The notes under the pieces: generated by a model
Database searches by the model: none
What the model was told of the DNA's origin: nothing
What the model saw: the letters and a program-made list of their open reading frames with translations, nothing else
Position numbers and translations under genes: made by a program
Shown: piece by piece, positions 18,305 to 27,750 of the stretch
How the letters are laid out: each line of letters opens with the position of its first letter
Position numbering within the stretch: the first letter of the stretch is position 1
DNA from: an uncultured Prevotella sp.
GTDB lineage: Bacteria > Bacteroidota > Bacteroidia > Bacteroidales > Bacteroidaceae
DNA: 64,000 nucleotides
NCBI GenBank assembly: GCA_905234145.1
Contig: CAJOGK010000001.1
Location: forward strand, 1-64,000
Direction of reading: 5' to 3'

Positions 18305-20848
18305 TTAGAACGCGCCAGTATCTGTGTCCTTGTTCAGGAGCTTGCGCTTCAACTTCAGGTTCTTACCGCTGGAGAAGTCGTAACTGAAGCCAAGGACAAA
18401 CATCGACTTGTTGTCGTCAATCCAAGTCTTGTTGGTACTTTGCAAGATGCTTGTGGGAAGACTATTGCCTGAATAGCGGGCACGGGTCAGAAAGAAATGG
18501 CACCTTGCAAAGATGCGCAGTGGTTTCTTCTGCCAAAAGACTTGGAGATGTGAACGGTTCTCGCCAGTATTAAGCATGGAACCGTTTAGTCGCTTTGCTA
18601 CAATCTTTCCATTATAGCTGGCTCCCCAATGCCCCTTGTGGAACTCGATGCCGTATTGGAAAGGGACTGCCGTATGGTGGTAGTATCCGATAACAGGACT
18701 GCTGACAGTCTGATAGAGCACGTCACACTGTATAAAGAGTGTAAGCATATCATTGCTCAACGGATTCAGGATCAGTTGCCAAGTTGTACCAAGGTCTGAG
18801 GCATAGTTGGCATTCTCCATCATGCCTACGATATACTTTGCGCCATTGATGGTCTGTTCGGTATAATACGTGCTGATGGGAGAGTCGTGATAGATATAGC
18901 CTGCAATGGCATTTAGCTTGAGCCACTTTAGTTTCCATCTGGCGATAATCTGTGTCGAATAGTTATTGTAGCTCTTCAGGTCTGGATTACCTATCGTCAT
19001 CACATTTGGAATCACATGACTGGCATTGTTGCTAAGCTCTGAGATGGTGGGGGTACTGGTCCATGATGAGGTCTCCCATTGAATGCTCAAGCTTTTGGAG
19101 GGATTAGTGCTCAGCACCAGCTTGGGTGTGAAGAGCCAACGGGAGTCGTGGGCATAGTCGTTGTTCTGCGTCACTTGCTTCGCGCCTGCTCCGATGCGGT
19201 ACATTAGCTTCTTCCACATGCCGCTATATTCCGCGTATATATAATGCTGATAACTGGCTGACGAGTAATCATAGTCCCTGTAGTTGGAGAGCACGTTGCT
19301 GATGGTGGCCTTCGAACGTCCGAACGTTCCGCGATAGCCAAGGCTGAGATTGCCCGTCTTCCACTTCTTGGTGTAGGCCAGCTCACCGATGAAAGAGTAT
19401 TTGTTGTTCTTCTGGTTCACCTTGTCTGTGAGCAGACTGCTTCCGTCGCTTAGGTCCTTGTCTGCTTTCTCATTCTCAGAGTCTACGTGATAATAAGTCC
19501 CCACGAGGTCGATGGCGAGCTCCTGATTCTCGGGCAGGGTCTTCTGGAGATAGATATTCAGGCTGGGCCCGAATGTGTTGGCACTGCTACTGAATGTTCC
19601 TTCGCCTTTAGTATTGGTGTTGGCGGAGTTGATGGTGATGTCCTCAGATCCGTCGCTATGATAGTGGTTGAAGGTTGGTGTAGCTGTTAACTGCACGGCA
19701 AAGTCATTGGGTTTATTATAGGTGTATTTGATGACAGGGTCGCTCCACGTATAGCCGAACTTGTCGTGGCGATGGTCTTCGTAGTGGGTTTGCACCCCGT
19801 TTAGGAGATAGTCGTAGGTATGCTCACTATATCGCTTGGTGTAGTCTCTGAGATTGAACGTATAGGAGAGAGACAGCTGATGGTTGCCAGAGGTCAGATT
19901 CAGGTAGGCTTCATCATTGCTGAAGCCTGTTGTGAAGGCTGTGCAGGCTTCGACACCTGCGTTCACGCCATTGTCCATCCTCTTGGTGATCACGTTGATC
20001 AACGTACCTGCATCAGCATAGCGGGCAGGGGGAATGTTGTAGTATTCCACTTTTGAAATTTTATTGGCAGGAATACCTTTCAAGTCGATGTCAGAGCCGC
20101 TGATACCATTAATCAAGATTTTTACATCACCGCCATCCATGCGCTTAATCTTGTTATTAATGGGGTCAATCTTCAGATCTTCCACATGCTCCAACAAGTC
20201 GCGTACATTACGGGCTTGCCTGATCTGCTCAGTTGAGAAGGTATGTACGCTCTTGTCCACGTAGTTCATGATATGCGTGCCATCCACTGTTACGCCTTTG
20301 ATGGTGTATTGGGCAGGTTTCATCTGGATTCTGCCGATATCGCCCACTTCGCATGTGTGGGAAATGGTCTCGTAGCCTATAAATGAACACTTGACGATCA
20401 CCCGATAGGCATCTGTGGGTATCACGAAATCGCCTGCCTCATTGCTCACGCCACCACCGATGAGAGAGGAATCGGAAGGGTTGAGCAGTGAAATATTGGC
20501 ATAGGCGAGTGGATGTTGGTGCTCATCAATCAGGCGGCCTTTCAAGTGTCGCTCCGTCTTGTGGGTACACTCCACGAAATACTTCTCACCGTCTCTGACG
20601 ATGCGGACTGGATAGAAGCCGACAACCTTCATCAGGGCATCGTCAAGGCTGAGGTGCTCTAATTGACAGGTAACGGTGAAGTCCTCTAAGTCGTTATAGA
20701 CGAAAGATATCTCGTGACGATTTGTGGCTGTATTCAAGTCTTCGAGCACACGACTTAACGACTGATTCTTGTAGTTACGTGTTATTTTCTGCGCTTGGGT
20801 CATGCTTACTACTGCACACAGCAGTAGCAGAATATATAGTTTTCTCAT
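18305..20848 (-). CDS. TonB-dependent-receptor-like outer-membrane protein with STN domain
   Basis: An 847-residue protein. A signal peptide (about 1-19) is followed by a STN secretin/TonB short domain (about 20-95), a carboxypeptidase-regulatory-like beta sandwich (about 99-180), a plug region (about 190-300 with DVKILINGISGSDIDLKG) and a long aromatic-rich beta barrel ending in a phenylalanine. The STN domain, together with an ECF sigma and an inner-membrane DUF4974 protein just upstream, is the standard arrangement for cell-surface signalling: ligand binding in the barrel signals through STN to the anti-sigma and releases the sigma. The substrate is unknown. No SusD partner is present, which argues against a typical polysaccharide locus. 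Confidence 0.88.
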   Translation of the reverse strand: MRKLYILLLLCAVVSMTQAQKITRNYKNQSLSRVLEDLNTATNRHEISFVYNDLEDFTVTCQLEHLSLDDALMKVVGFYPVRIVRDGEKYFVECTHKTERHLKGRLIDEHQHPLAYANISLLNPSDSSLIGGGVSNEAGDFVIPTDAYRVIVKCSFIGYETISHTCEVGDIGRIQMKPAQYTIKGVTVDGTHIMNYVDKSVHTFSTEQIRQARNVRDLLEHVEDLKIDPINNKIKRMDGGDVKILINGISGSDIDLKGIPANKISKVEYYNIPPARYADAGTLINVITKRMDNGVNAGVEACTAFTTGFSNDEAYLNLTSGNHQLSLSYTFNLRDYTKRYSEHTYDYLLNGVQTHYEDHRHDKFGYTWSDPVIKYTYNKPNDFAVQLTATPTFNHYHSDGSEDITINSANTNTKGEGTFSSSANTFGPSLNIYLQKTLPENQELAIDLVGTYYHVDSENEKADKDLSDGSSLLTDKVNQKNNKYSFIGELAYTKKWKTGNLSLGYRGTFGRSKATISNVLSNYRDYDYSSASYQHYIYAEYSGMWKKLMYRIGAGAKQVTQNNDYAHDSRWLFTPKLVLSTNPSKSLSIQWETSSWTSTPTISELSNNASHVIPNVMTIGNPDLKSYNNYSTQIIARWKLKWLKLNAIAGYIYHDSPISTYYTEQTINGAKYIVGMMENANYASDLGTTWQLILNPLSNDMLTLFIQCDVLYQTVSSPVIGYYHHTAVPFQYGIEFHKGHWGASYNGKIVAKRLNGSMLNTGENRSHLQVFWQKKPLRIFARCHFFLTRARYSGNSLPTSILQSTNKTWIDDNKSMFVLGFSYDFSSGKNLKLKRKLLNKDTDTGAF

Positions 20849-20866
20849 GATGGTATTCTGCTATTA

Positions 20867-21469
20867 TCAAGGTTTCACAATCAGTTTGTCATCCTCGAGT
20901 ACAAGGTTCACGTGGTCGAAATGATTCAGGTCATCCATCACATCTTCTATCTTATCTTTCAGTTCCCACTTGTAATAGAGCCTCAGATCATGGGCCTGCG
21001 CATTCTGGACGTCTGCCACCTTATTATAATATGAGGCCAGTTCGCTTACCATCTCGTCGAGCGGCACATTCTCGAAGATGCGGGTCTGTGGGATGCTGTC
21101 TGTGATTTCCTCTGTGGCTTGGTTCTGCCTCTGTGGCTGCTGAATTGAAACACGCGCCTCTTGAGTCGGGGATTTCATATTCCCTCCTACATTGCTTATG
21201 ATATGAATGGCCGCGTATGCAATACCCGAAAGCATCAGCACACCAATGAATGCAGCCGCAACCTGTATCCAGCGTCGTTGTGGGGCGATAGCAGTTGTTT
21301 CTTTCGCCGTTACTTTCTCGCTGAAAATGGCATCGGTGGCCCGTACCATCTGCTCGTACAGCTGTCGGCACTCCTCGTCAGTCATCAGCTGGCGTATCTC
21401 TTCTTCGGTGTAGCGCTCTGGATGCTCCTGCATCTCTAAGAGGCGCTGTAATTTCTCTTCCTGTGTCAT
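20867..21469 (-). CDS. DUF4974-type inner-membrane anti-sigma-like protein
   Basis: A 200-residue single-pass protein. The cytoplasmic N-terminus (about 1-70) has acidic helical stretches (EEIRQLMTDEECRQLYEQM), a transmembrane helix lies at about 71-93, and a periplasmic C-terminal domain (about 130-200, with PLDEMVSELASYYN and LNHFDHVNLVLED) resembles the DUF4974 domain of Bacteroidota FecR-like proteins. The FecR core itself is missing, so this is a minimal form. It overlaps the sigma gene by 4 bp and is followed by the receptor; it most likely holds the sigma factor inactive. Confidence 0.75.
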   Translation of the reverse strand: MTQEEKLQRLLEMQEHPERYTEEEIRQLMTDEECRQLYEQMVRATDAIFSEKVTAKETTAIAPQRRWIQVAAAFIGVLMLSGIAYAAIHIISNVGGNMKSPTQEARVSIQQPQRQNQATEEITDSIPQTRIFENVPLDEMVSELASYYNKVADVQNAQAHDLRLYYKWELKDKIEDVMDDLNHFDHVNLVLEDDKLIVKP

Positions 21470-21972
21470 GGGTTGAATCTGTTTTTGAGTTTTGTGATAG
21501 CCTGAGAGAGATGTTTATAAACGGCGGCCTCGCTAATGCCCACCTGTTCCGCTATCTCGCGGTACTTCAGCTGCTCACCGTAGTGCATCCGGAATACACG
21601 TTGGGTCTGCGGCGTCAGTTCTGTCTGAATGAATTGCTGGTACTGCTGGTATTGCTCTTCCTCATCGCGGATGGACGACTGATTGTCAGCGTCATCGTTC
21701 TCAGCATTGTCTAATGGAAGGGCTCGCCTTATGCGTTCCTGCAGTTTCATTCTTTTCAGGCGGTTCAGGCACTCGAAGCGCACACTGCTTCTGGCATAGG
21801 CAATAAGCTTTTCGCCTTCAGGCAAGATGTCTGTCGCCATCAGGCGTGCCATCACATCGCTGACAGCATCACGGGCATCCTCCTCGTCGTGAAGCAGGAT
21901 CTTGGCTTTTCGCAGCAGTTCCTCGTAGTGCAGGCGGTACAACTCCGCCACCGTTTTATCTCTCTTCGGCAT
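21466..21972 (-). CDS. ECF RNA polymerase sigma factor
   Basis: A 168-residue sigma-70 family protein of ECF type. Region 2 is in LYRLHYEELLRKAKILLHDEEDARDAVSDV and region 4 is in REIAEQVGISEAAVYKHLSQAITKLK, a helix-turn-helix for the -35 element. Regions 1 and 3 are absent, as in ECF factors. The linker holds a glutamine-rich stretch (EEQYQQYQQF). The 4-bp overlap with the DUF4974 gene and the receptor downstream fit the Bacteroidota FecI/FecR-like layout. Confidence 0.92.
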   Translation of the reverse strand: MPKRDKTVAELYRLHYEELLRKAKILLHDEEDARDAVSDVMARLMATDILPEGEKLIAYARSSVRFECLNRLKRMKLQERIRRALPLDNAENDDADNQSSIRDEEEQYQQYQQFIQTELTPQTQRVFRMHYGEQLKYREIAEQVGISEAAVYKHLSQAITKLKNRFNP

Positions 21973-22078
21973 TTCTTTTTTGTCTATTTATAAGACAATC
22001 ATATTCTCATTTTCCCAACCCCTACAAGGAAGGAAAATTCAAAAAAAGTACAAATTGCAAAAAGAATAGCCACATTTC

Positions 22079-22906
22079 CTACAGATTTGCCGCCAGGAAC
22101 TTGCGGGCAACTTCTGTGGGGAGACCGCGACGATGGGCATAATCAAGAAGCTGGTCTTCGCCAATCTTGCCGATTGAGAAATAATGGGCTTTGGGGTTCG
22201 AAATCATCATGCCTGATACACTGGCATGAGGCTTCATCGCACCACTCTCCGTCAATCGAATGCCAATCTGCTTCATGTCTATGATTTCGTCGATGAGGAA
22301 GTTCAGACTGGTATCGGGCAACGAGGGATAGCCCACAGCAGGACGGATGCCCTGAAACTTCTCTATCAACATATCAGGAATCGACAAGTTTTCATCCTTG
22401 GCATAGCCCCAATAGTGCTTGCGCACCTGCTCATGCATCAGCTCGGCAGTTGCCTCAGCCAGACGGTCAGCCAATAGTTGTGCCATCATCTTCTGATAGG
22501 GATCGGACGAGAAATCAGTTTCGAGGCCGTGCGAAACAGACGTAGAAAAGAGCCCAATCTTTGATGATACAGGCGAGATGAAGTCGGCCAGACAGAGAAA
22601 AGGCGGACGTCCTTGTTGCTGACGCAAACAAGGGATATTAGCTACACGTACAGGATGTGGAACACCGCACTCCTCACAGTATGCACTTCGGAATAATACG
22701 ATATCATCGTCTTCGCTACGTGCATCAAAAAGCTCGAAGAGCGCGTATGCCTGATATTTGCCTTCCAACTGCAGCAAAAATTCCTCAGCTTCCTGACGCA
22801 GTTTTTCTTTTTCTGCATCAGGTAAACCACTAATACCCCAGGCATGATAGAAATATACCCAGTTGATGTAAGGAGCTACTTCGGATATCTGATAGGTGAT
22901 TATCAT
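22079..22906 (-). CDS. Stand-alone methionine synthase (MetH) activation domain protein
   Basis: A 275-residue protein homologous to the C-terminal AdoMet-binding reactivation domain of cobalamin-dependent methionine synthase. Key segments are RPAVGYPSLPD (188-198), matching the RPAPGYPACPDH-type motif, and LTESGAMKPHASVSG (218-232), followed by HYFSIGKI. In full-length MetH this domain binds AdoMet and methylates oxidised cobalamin. Here it is a separate gene with an N-terminal extension containing CEEC (77-80). It should work with a separately encoded B12 methionine synthase elsewhere in the genome. Its start overlaps pyrC by 4 bp. Confidence 0.85.
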   Translation of the reverse strand: MIITYQISEVAPYINWVYFYHAWGISGLPDAEKEKLRQEAEEFLLQLEGKYQAYALFELFDARSEDDDIVLFRSAYCEECGVPHPVRVANIPCLRQQQGRPPFLCLADFISPVSSKIGLFSTSVSHGLETDFSSDPYQKMMAQLLADRLAEATAELMHEQVRKHYWGYAKDENLSIPDMLIEKFQGIRPAVGYPSLPDTSLNFLIDEIIDMKQIGIRLTESGAMKPHASVSGMMISNPKAHYFSIGKIGEDQLLDYAHRRGLPTEVARKFLAANL

Positions 22907-24225
22907 CTAAACGCTACGGGTTGTCCAATATAGTTTGTGTCTACTTTTCCATCGCAGTAAACAGTGTGGCCATTACAAATGGTTCGCTCTACACGCCAAA
23001 GGTACATGTGTCCCTCCATCGGACTCCAGCCACAGCGACTCTGGATGCTATCTTTCGTAACCGTCCACCCCGTATTCGGACGAACAATCACGATATCAGC
23101 CTGATAACCTTCACGGAGGAAACCGCGATGGCGCACCTCGAAGAGACGGGCAGGGTTATGACACATCAGCTCCACCAGACGTTCGATGGAAAGCACACCT
23201 TGATCTACAAGCTCCAGCATCGTTACCAACGAAAACTGAATCATCGGCATCCCACTGGCAGCTTTGGCGCATCCACCCTCTTTCTGAGACAGGAGATGAG
23301 GCGCATGATCAGTACCAATGACAGTAATCCGTCCATCATTGAGAGCCTCTCGTAGTGCATCACGATCGCGCTGGGTCTTAATAGCAGGATTGCACTTGAT
23401 ACGTGTGCCCAGGGCCGTATAGTCCCGATCGCAGAAATAGAGATGGGAAACAGTTGCTTCAGCAGTAATATGCGCATCATTTCCAAACAATTCCAGTTCT
23501 TTTGCTGTGCTGAGATGCGCCACATGCAGACGAGCCTGATGCTTACGAGCCAACTCTACTGCCAATTTAGTGCTCTCATAACAAGCCTCCTCACTACGGA
23601 TTTCAGGATGGTGAGTCACCTTGGGGTCGTCGCCATATTTCTGCTTGGCCTCAGCCATATTGCGATTGATGATAGTCGTATCTTCGCAATGGGCCATAAT
23701 AGGCTGAACTGTAGATGAGAAGATATTATCCAACGACTCTTGGCGATCGACAAGCATATTTCCCGTTGACGAGCCCATAAAAAGCTTAATGCCCGGGATG
23801 CGTTTGGGATCAAGTTTCTCAAAGAGTTCTACATTATCATTCGTGGCCCCAAAGAAAAATGCATAGTTCACATGACTTTTCTGAGCTGCTAAAGCATATT
23901 TCTCTTCGAGTGCCTCCAGCGTCGTGGTCTGCGGAATGGTATTCGGCATATCAAAGTAAGTGGTAACACCCCCGGCAGCAGCTGCACAACTCTCGGTTTC
24001 GATATCAGCCTTTGCCGTGAGACCAGGCTCGCGGAAATGCACATGATCATCGATAATACCAGGAAGCACAAAACAGCCCGAAGCATCTACGATCTGATCG
24101 CATGATGATTCGGGCATTAAGTTTCCTGCAACAATCTCCCTTATTTTACCTTGCTCAACGACGATAGCGCCGTCGAATACCTTACCTTCATTTACGAGTG
24201 TGCCACCTTTGATGAGCGTTCTCAT
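22903..24225 (-). CDS. pyrC: Dihydroorotase (class I type)
   Basis: A 440-residue amidohydrolase. The metal-binding HVHFREPG is at residues 61-68, GIKLFMGSSTG follows, then MAHCED, LHVAHLST and GTDHAPH near the C-terminal side. These match class I dihydroorotases, which cyclise carbamoyl aspartate to dihydroorotate in pyrimidine synthesis. Allantoinase and dihydropyrimidinase share the fold, but HVHFREPG and TDHAPH favour dihydroorotase. It is coupled by 4-bp overlaps to the genes on both sides, so a DUF4369 lipoprotein, PyrC and the MetH activation protein form one operon. Confidence 0.9.
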   Translation of the reverse strand: MRTLIKGGTLVNEGKVFDGAIVVEQGKIREIVAGNLMPESSCDQIVDASGCFVLPGIIDDHVHFREPGLTAKADIETESCAAAAGGVTTYFDMPNTIPQTTTLEALEEKYALAAQKSHVNYAFFFGATNDNVELFEKLDPKRIPGIKLFMGSSTGNMLVDRQESLDNIFSSTVQPIMAHCEDTTIINRNMAEAKQKYGDDPKVTHHPEIRSEEACYESTKLAVELARKHQARLHVAHLSTAKELELFGNDAHITAEATVSHLYFCDRDYTALGTRIKCNPAIKTQRDRDALREALNDGRITVIGTDHAPHLLSQKEGGCAKAASGMPMIQFSLVTMLELVDQGVLSIERLVELMCHNPARLFEVRHRGFLREGYQADIVIVRPNTGWTVTKDSIQSRCGWSPMEGHMYLWRVERTICNGHTVYCDGKVDTNYIGQPVAFR

Positions 24226-25004
24226 TTCTGCTCAAGATTGGTTGGCGGAACTTGCAGGCTATCTGTTGTAGCTACAGGCGTATCTACTACAGGCGCATTA
24301 TCATCTATCAATCCATTCTGGCGAGCCTGAATAGCAACTGCAGTCTGATAATACGATTTTACGTAGTCATCTTCCTTGAACTTCTTGGTAGCCTTACTCA
24401 TGATATCCTCGATCTGTGGTGTAAGTACAGGGTACTGATAACCACTTGTCATCATCATAAAGACGCCAGGGCCCAATACATTATCGAAGTTTTCGACGAT
24501 GAAGTTGGTCACAAGACTGTCTTCCTGCTGAGCCAATCGCGCTGCCTCGGCTGAAAGCTGGCGATTGATCACTTCCTCATCAATACCCTCAAGGAGCATT
24601 TGACTCTGCTTATGACTTAGTTCATTCAGTTCATTACCTAACTGGTCGTGACGCTGGATAAACTGATAAAGCTTATCGTTTAATGGCGATCCACTTACAG
24701 TGCGGCTCGTATTATCAATACGGATTTCAATTTCACCCTTCTCTACAACCACAGGCATCATCAATGACTGTTCGTCCATATAGAGATTGGCCATCTTAAC
24801 AGTATCAAGTAATCCTGCAAAGCGGAACTTGCCATGTACAACGTCACATGAATCCAAGTTCTTCAGTTCTTGGTCTTTGATTGTTTTAAGATAGAGTTTG
24901 CTGCCATCGAGTGAAGATACAGAGGATGACCCCTGAATCGAGTATGACTCAGCACACGATGCAAGCGTTGCGATAATTACTACTGCGTAGAAAATCTTAT
25001 TCAT
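24222..25004 (-). CDS. DUF4369 lipoprotein
   Basis: A 260-residue lipoprotein with a type II signal peptide (IIATLASC, lipidated Cys at about residue 17). The N-terminal half (SLDGSKLYLKTIKDQELKNL, GKFRFAG) matches DUF4369, a beta domain common in Bacteroidota and often linked to thioredoxin-fold proteins; here no thioredoxin part follows. The rest is helical and ends in a Pro/Thr-rich tail. It is the first gene of the operon and has its own promoter. Function unknown; it is probably attached to an envelope membrane. Confidence 0.8.
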   Translation of the reverse strand: MNKIFYAVVIIATLASCAESYSIQGSSSVSSLDGSKLYLKTIKDQELKNLDSCDVVHGKFRFAGLLDTVKMANLYMDEQSLMMPVVVEKGEIEIRIDNTSRTVSGSPLNDKLYQFIQRHDQLGNELNELSHKQSQMLLEGIDEEVINRQLSAEAARLAQQEDSLVTNFIVENFDNVLGPGVFMMMTSGYQYPVLTPQIEDIMSKATKKFKEDDYVKSYYQTAVAIQARQNGLIDDNAPVVDTPVATTDSLQVPPTNLEQK

Positions 25005-25024
25005 AAATAAATCGTTTCGTGGCG

Positions 25025-25054
25025 CAAATGTACAACGATATATTGAATCTCAAA
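25025..25054 (-). promoter_or_regulatory. Promoter of DUF4369-pyrC-MetH activation operon
   Basis: The minus strand carries TTTG (25051-25054), 18 bases, then TACATTTG (25025-25032). The ATG at 25004 follows 20 bases later. Confidence 0.6.
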
Positions 25055-25091
25055 AAAAAATTTGCGCATTTTAAAACAATTGCGCAAACTT

Positions 25092-25493
25092 TTATAATTT
25101 TTTTGCCTCTTTTGCCAGTTCTTGGTCTAATCTATGCATTGAATAGAGTTGTAAGATAGCTGCAATCAGCAGAACTACAATCCACTTGTTGTACACATAT
25201 TCCATATAGGTAATATAGCTAAGACCAAACACATTGTGACCATTCGAAAGCATCAGCACACCAGCCAACATGAAAAGGACATCGCTCGTAAGCATGATTC
25301 TTCTTAATCGACGGATGGTGAAATTCGTGCCTTCGTAGCGCTGCAGCATCTGCATAGAAGCAAAACACAAGGCACCCACGCAATAGACGTAGGGGGCAAT
25401 CCACCAGCCGAGAATAGAAATGCCTGCCCCGATAGCCATCAGCGTAGCACCTAATAAATAAATAATGAGTTGTATTTTATTCAGTTGTTTCAT
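25092..25493 (-). CDS. Small four-helix membrane protein
   Basis: A 133-residue protein with four probable transmembrane helices (about 8-30, 32-51, 66-85 and 104-122) and a charged C-terminus. I do not recognise a functional motif. Its start overlaps the DivIC/FtsB-like gene by 17 bp, so it is probably co-translated with that division protein. A role at the inner membrane is certain only in the sense of location. Confidence 0.75.
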   Translation of the reverse strand: MKQLNKIQLIIYLLGATLMAIGAGISILGWWIAPYVYCVGALCFASMQMLQRYEGTNFTIRRLRRIMLTSDVLFMLAGVLMLSNGHNVFGLSYITYMEYVYNKWIVVLLIAAILQLYSMHRLDQELAKEAKKL

Positions 25494-25836
25494 TCTTCAA
25501 AATTGATTGGGGCGTGCGCTCATCATCGCTGAGCACAAAAATATCTTCATCTTCGGCTTTCATGAAATAGCGCTCACGGGCTATCTTCTCCATCGCCTTC
25601 GGATTCGTATCTAACTCACGTATTTGAGCCTGATCACGCTCATAGTCGGCATTATACTTATCCTTCTCCTCTGTCAATTGCTCTATCAATCGCAGATTCT
25701 GGACATGTTGCCATACACTGTTATCGCCCAGGAAACCCACAACGGCGAAACCCAGAATCATAACCAGAGAATATTTTAAGAACATCGACCTCCAGAGACG
25801 CAGTAGATTCAACTTGATATAGTTTATAACCTTCAT
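25477..25836 (-). CDS. Septum formation initiator family protein (DivIC/FtsB-like)
   Basis: A 119-residue bitopic protein. It has a short basic cytoplasmic N-terminus, one transmembrane helix (about 20-38), a coiled coil (about 44-85 with LIEQLTEEKDKYNADYERDQ) and the family motif around ARERYFMKAEDEDIFVL. FtsB/DivIC proteins join FtsL and FtsQ/DivIB in the divisome. It has its own promoter and is divergent from dnaX. Confidence 0.87.
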   Translation of the reverse strand: MKVINYIKLNLLRLWRSMFLKYSLVMILGFAVVGFLGDNSVWQHVQNLRLIEQLTEEKDKYNADYERDQAQIRELDTNPKAMEKIARERYFMKAEDEDIFVLSDDERTPQSILKNETTE

Positions 25837-25856
25837 ACTTCTGCTTTATTTGGCTG

Positions 25857-25864
25857 CAAAGTTA
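25857..25864 (-). promoter_or_regulatory. -7 box of divIC/ftsB-like gene
   Basis: The minus strand reads TAACTTTG followed by CAGCC, 20 bases before the ATG at 25836. No clear TTTG was found at the -33 position. Confidence 0.6.
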
Positions 25865-25960
25865 CAAAAGAAAAGTGAAAAGTAAAGAGCGAAAAGTGAA
25901 AAAATTGCTTCTGCCACGAAAAAAAACGCAAATCGTAAATCGTAAGTCGTAAATCTTTGC

Positions 25961-25968
25961 TATCTTTG
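25961..25968 (+). promoter_or_regulatory. -7 box of dnaX
   Basis: TATCTTTG, 21 bases before the dnaX ATG at 25990. The preceding bases (25930-25955) are a small CGTAAAT/CGTAAGT direct repeat. Confidence 0.6.
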
Positions 25969-25989
25969 CAGAAAAATTAAGTTACCAGT

Positions 25990-27747
25990 ATGGAATATAT
26001 CGTTTCTGCCAGAAAATATCGTCCGCTGACTTTCGACACAGTCGTTGGACAGGCGTCGCTTACCACGACGCTGAAAAATGCCGTTAAAAGCGGAAAACTG
26101 GCACATGCTTACCTGTTTTGCGGGCCACGAGGTGTAGGTAAAACCACCTGCGCACGCATTTTTGCGAAAGCCATCAACTGTCAGAATCCCACACCTGATG
26201 GTGAGGCTTGTAATGAGTGTGAGTCATGCCAGTCGTTTAACGAGCAACGTTCACTCAACATCTTTGAGCTCGATGCTGCTTCTAACAATTCTGTAGAGCA
26301 CATCAAGACACTCATGGAACAGACGCGCATTCCACCACAGCTCGGACGTTACAAGGTGTTTATCATCGACGAGGTTCACATGCTCTCAACCGCAGCCTTC
26401 AATGCGTTTCTGAAGACGCTGGAAGAGCCACCCGCTCATGTCATCTTCATCCTTGCAACGACTGAGAAGCATAAGATTCTGCCCACCATCCTCAGTAGAT
26501 GCCAGATATACGACTTTGAGCGTATGACCGTACGCAACACCGTCGACCATCTGAAGCATGTGGCAGAGCAAGAAGGCATCAGCTATGAAGAGTCGGCACT
26601 CGCCATCATCGCCGAAAAAGCCGATGGCGGTATGCGCGACGCCCTTTCCATTTTCGACCAGGCTGCTTCTTTCTGTCAAGGTAACATTACTTACGACAAG
26701 GTTATCGAAGACCTGAATGTGCTCGATATCGAGAATTACTTCAAGATCATCGACCTTTCTATTAATAATAAGGTGAGCGATATCATGGTGCTGCTAAACA
26801 GCATTATCAATAAGGGGTTCGATGGCGGTCTGCTGATTCAGGGACTTGCCAAGCACGTGCGTAATGTACTGATGGCGAAGGATCCTCAGACATTGCCTTT
26901 GCTGGAAGTCAGCGATCAGATGCGTGAACGCTATGCCCAGCAAGCCAAGCAATGCGACACCCGATTCCTTTATCAGGCCTTACGACTGATGAACCAATGT
27001 GATATCAATTATCGCCAATCGAGCAACAAGCGCCTCTTGGTAGAACTCACCCTGATTGAGGTAGCACAGATTACGCAACCAGATGACGGGGTAAGTGCGG
27101 GGCGTCGCCCTAAGCGATTAAAATCCCTGTTTAAGCAACTCATACAGCAGGCACAGCCCAAAACGACGTCGGCCCCACAGGTAGCCGCGGCTAAGCCTGC
27201 TGTATCTACACCAGCACCCTCGGTTCCCGAAAATTCCGGCAAAGCCGAAGCTCCCAGAAATACCATCAAACTGAATGGCATTGGTTTCTCATGGAGTAAT
27301 ATCCGTGGCAAAGGCAAAACTGATAAGACACCGATGCCATCGGCTATTGCAACTCCATCAGAAACCAATCAAACTACGACAAGCCAGTTCTCTCAAACCG
27401 ATCTCCAATTCCAATGGATGGCGATGTGTAACCGTATGCCCCAACAACTGAGCGGCATCGCCACACGCATGAAAAACATGAAGCCCGAAATTACAGATTA
27501 CCCCCACGTAGAGGTATCTGTCGACAACGAGCTGATCAAGCAAGAGATGGAGAAAATCCATAAGAACATTGCCAAGACACTGCAGATCGCACTTCAGAAT
27601 GCCGAGATAACGCTCAGCATCAAAGTGGTTGACCATGCGGAGGAGGCCAAGAAAGCTATGACCCGTCGCAACCAGTTTGAGGATATGAGTAAAGAAAATC
27701 CTGCCGTAGAAAAACTACGACAGGTATTCAATCTGGAACTGGCTTAA
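25990..27747 (+). CDS. dnaX: DNA polymerase III subunit gamma/tau
   Basis: A 585-residue clamp-loader ATPase. Walker A is GPRGVGKT (45-52), zinc-binding cysteines are at 64, 74, 77 and 80, Walker B is DEVHM, and FNAFLKTLEEPP is the classic DnaX signature. Domain III is followed from about residue 360 by a Pro/Ala/Ser/Thr-rich linker and a C-terminal region that would bind the polymerase or helicase. DnaX loads the sliding clamp during replication. The stop lies only 3 bases from the convergent response regulator gene, so no terminator fits between them. Confidence 0.95.
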   Translation: MEYIVSARKYRPLTFDTVVGQASLTTTLKNAVKSGKLAHAYLFCGPRGVGKTTCARIFAKAINCQNPTPDGEACNECESCQSFNEQRSLNIFELDAASNNSVEHIKTLMEQTRIPPQLGRYKVFIIDEVHMLSTAAFNAFLKTLEEPPAHVIFILATTEKHKILPTILSRCQIYDFERMTVRNTVDHLKHVAEQEGISYEESALAIIAEKADGGMRDALSIFDQAASFCQGNITYDKVIEDLNVLDIENYFKIIDLSINNKVSDIMVLLNSIINKGFDGGLLIQGLAKHVRNVLMAKDPQTLPLLEVSDQMRERYAQQAKQCDTRFLYQALRLMNQCDINYRQSSNKRLLVELTLIEVAQITQPDDGVSAGRRPKRLKSLFKQLIQQAQPKTTSAPQVAAAKPAVSTPAPSVPENSGKAEAPRNTIKLNGIGFSWSNIRGKGKTDKTPMPSAIATPSETNQTTTSQFSQTDLQFQWMAMCNRMPQQLSGIATRMKNMKPEITDYPHVEVSVDNELIKQEMEKIHKNIAKTLQIALQNAEITLSIKVVDHAEEAKKAMTRRNQFEDMSKENPAVEKLRQVFNLELA

Positions 27748-27750
27748 GCC

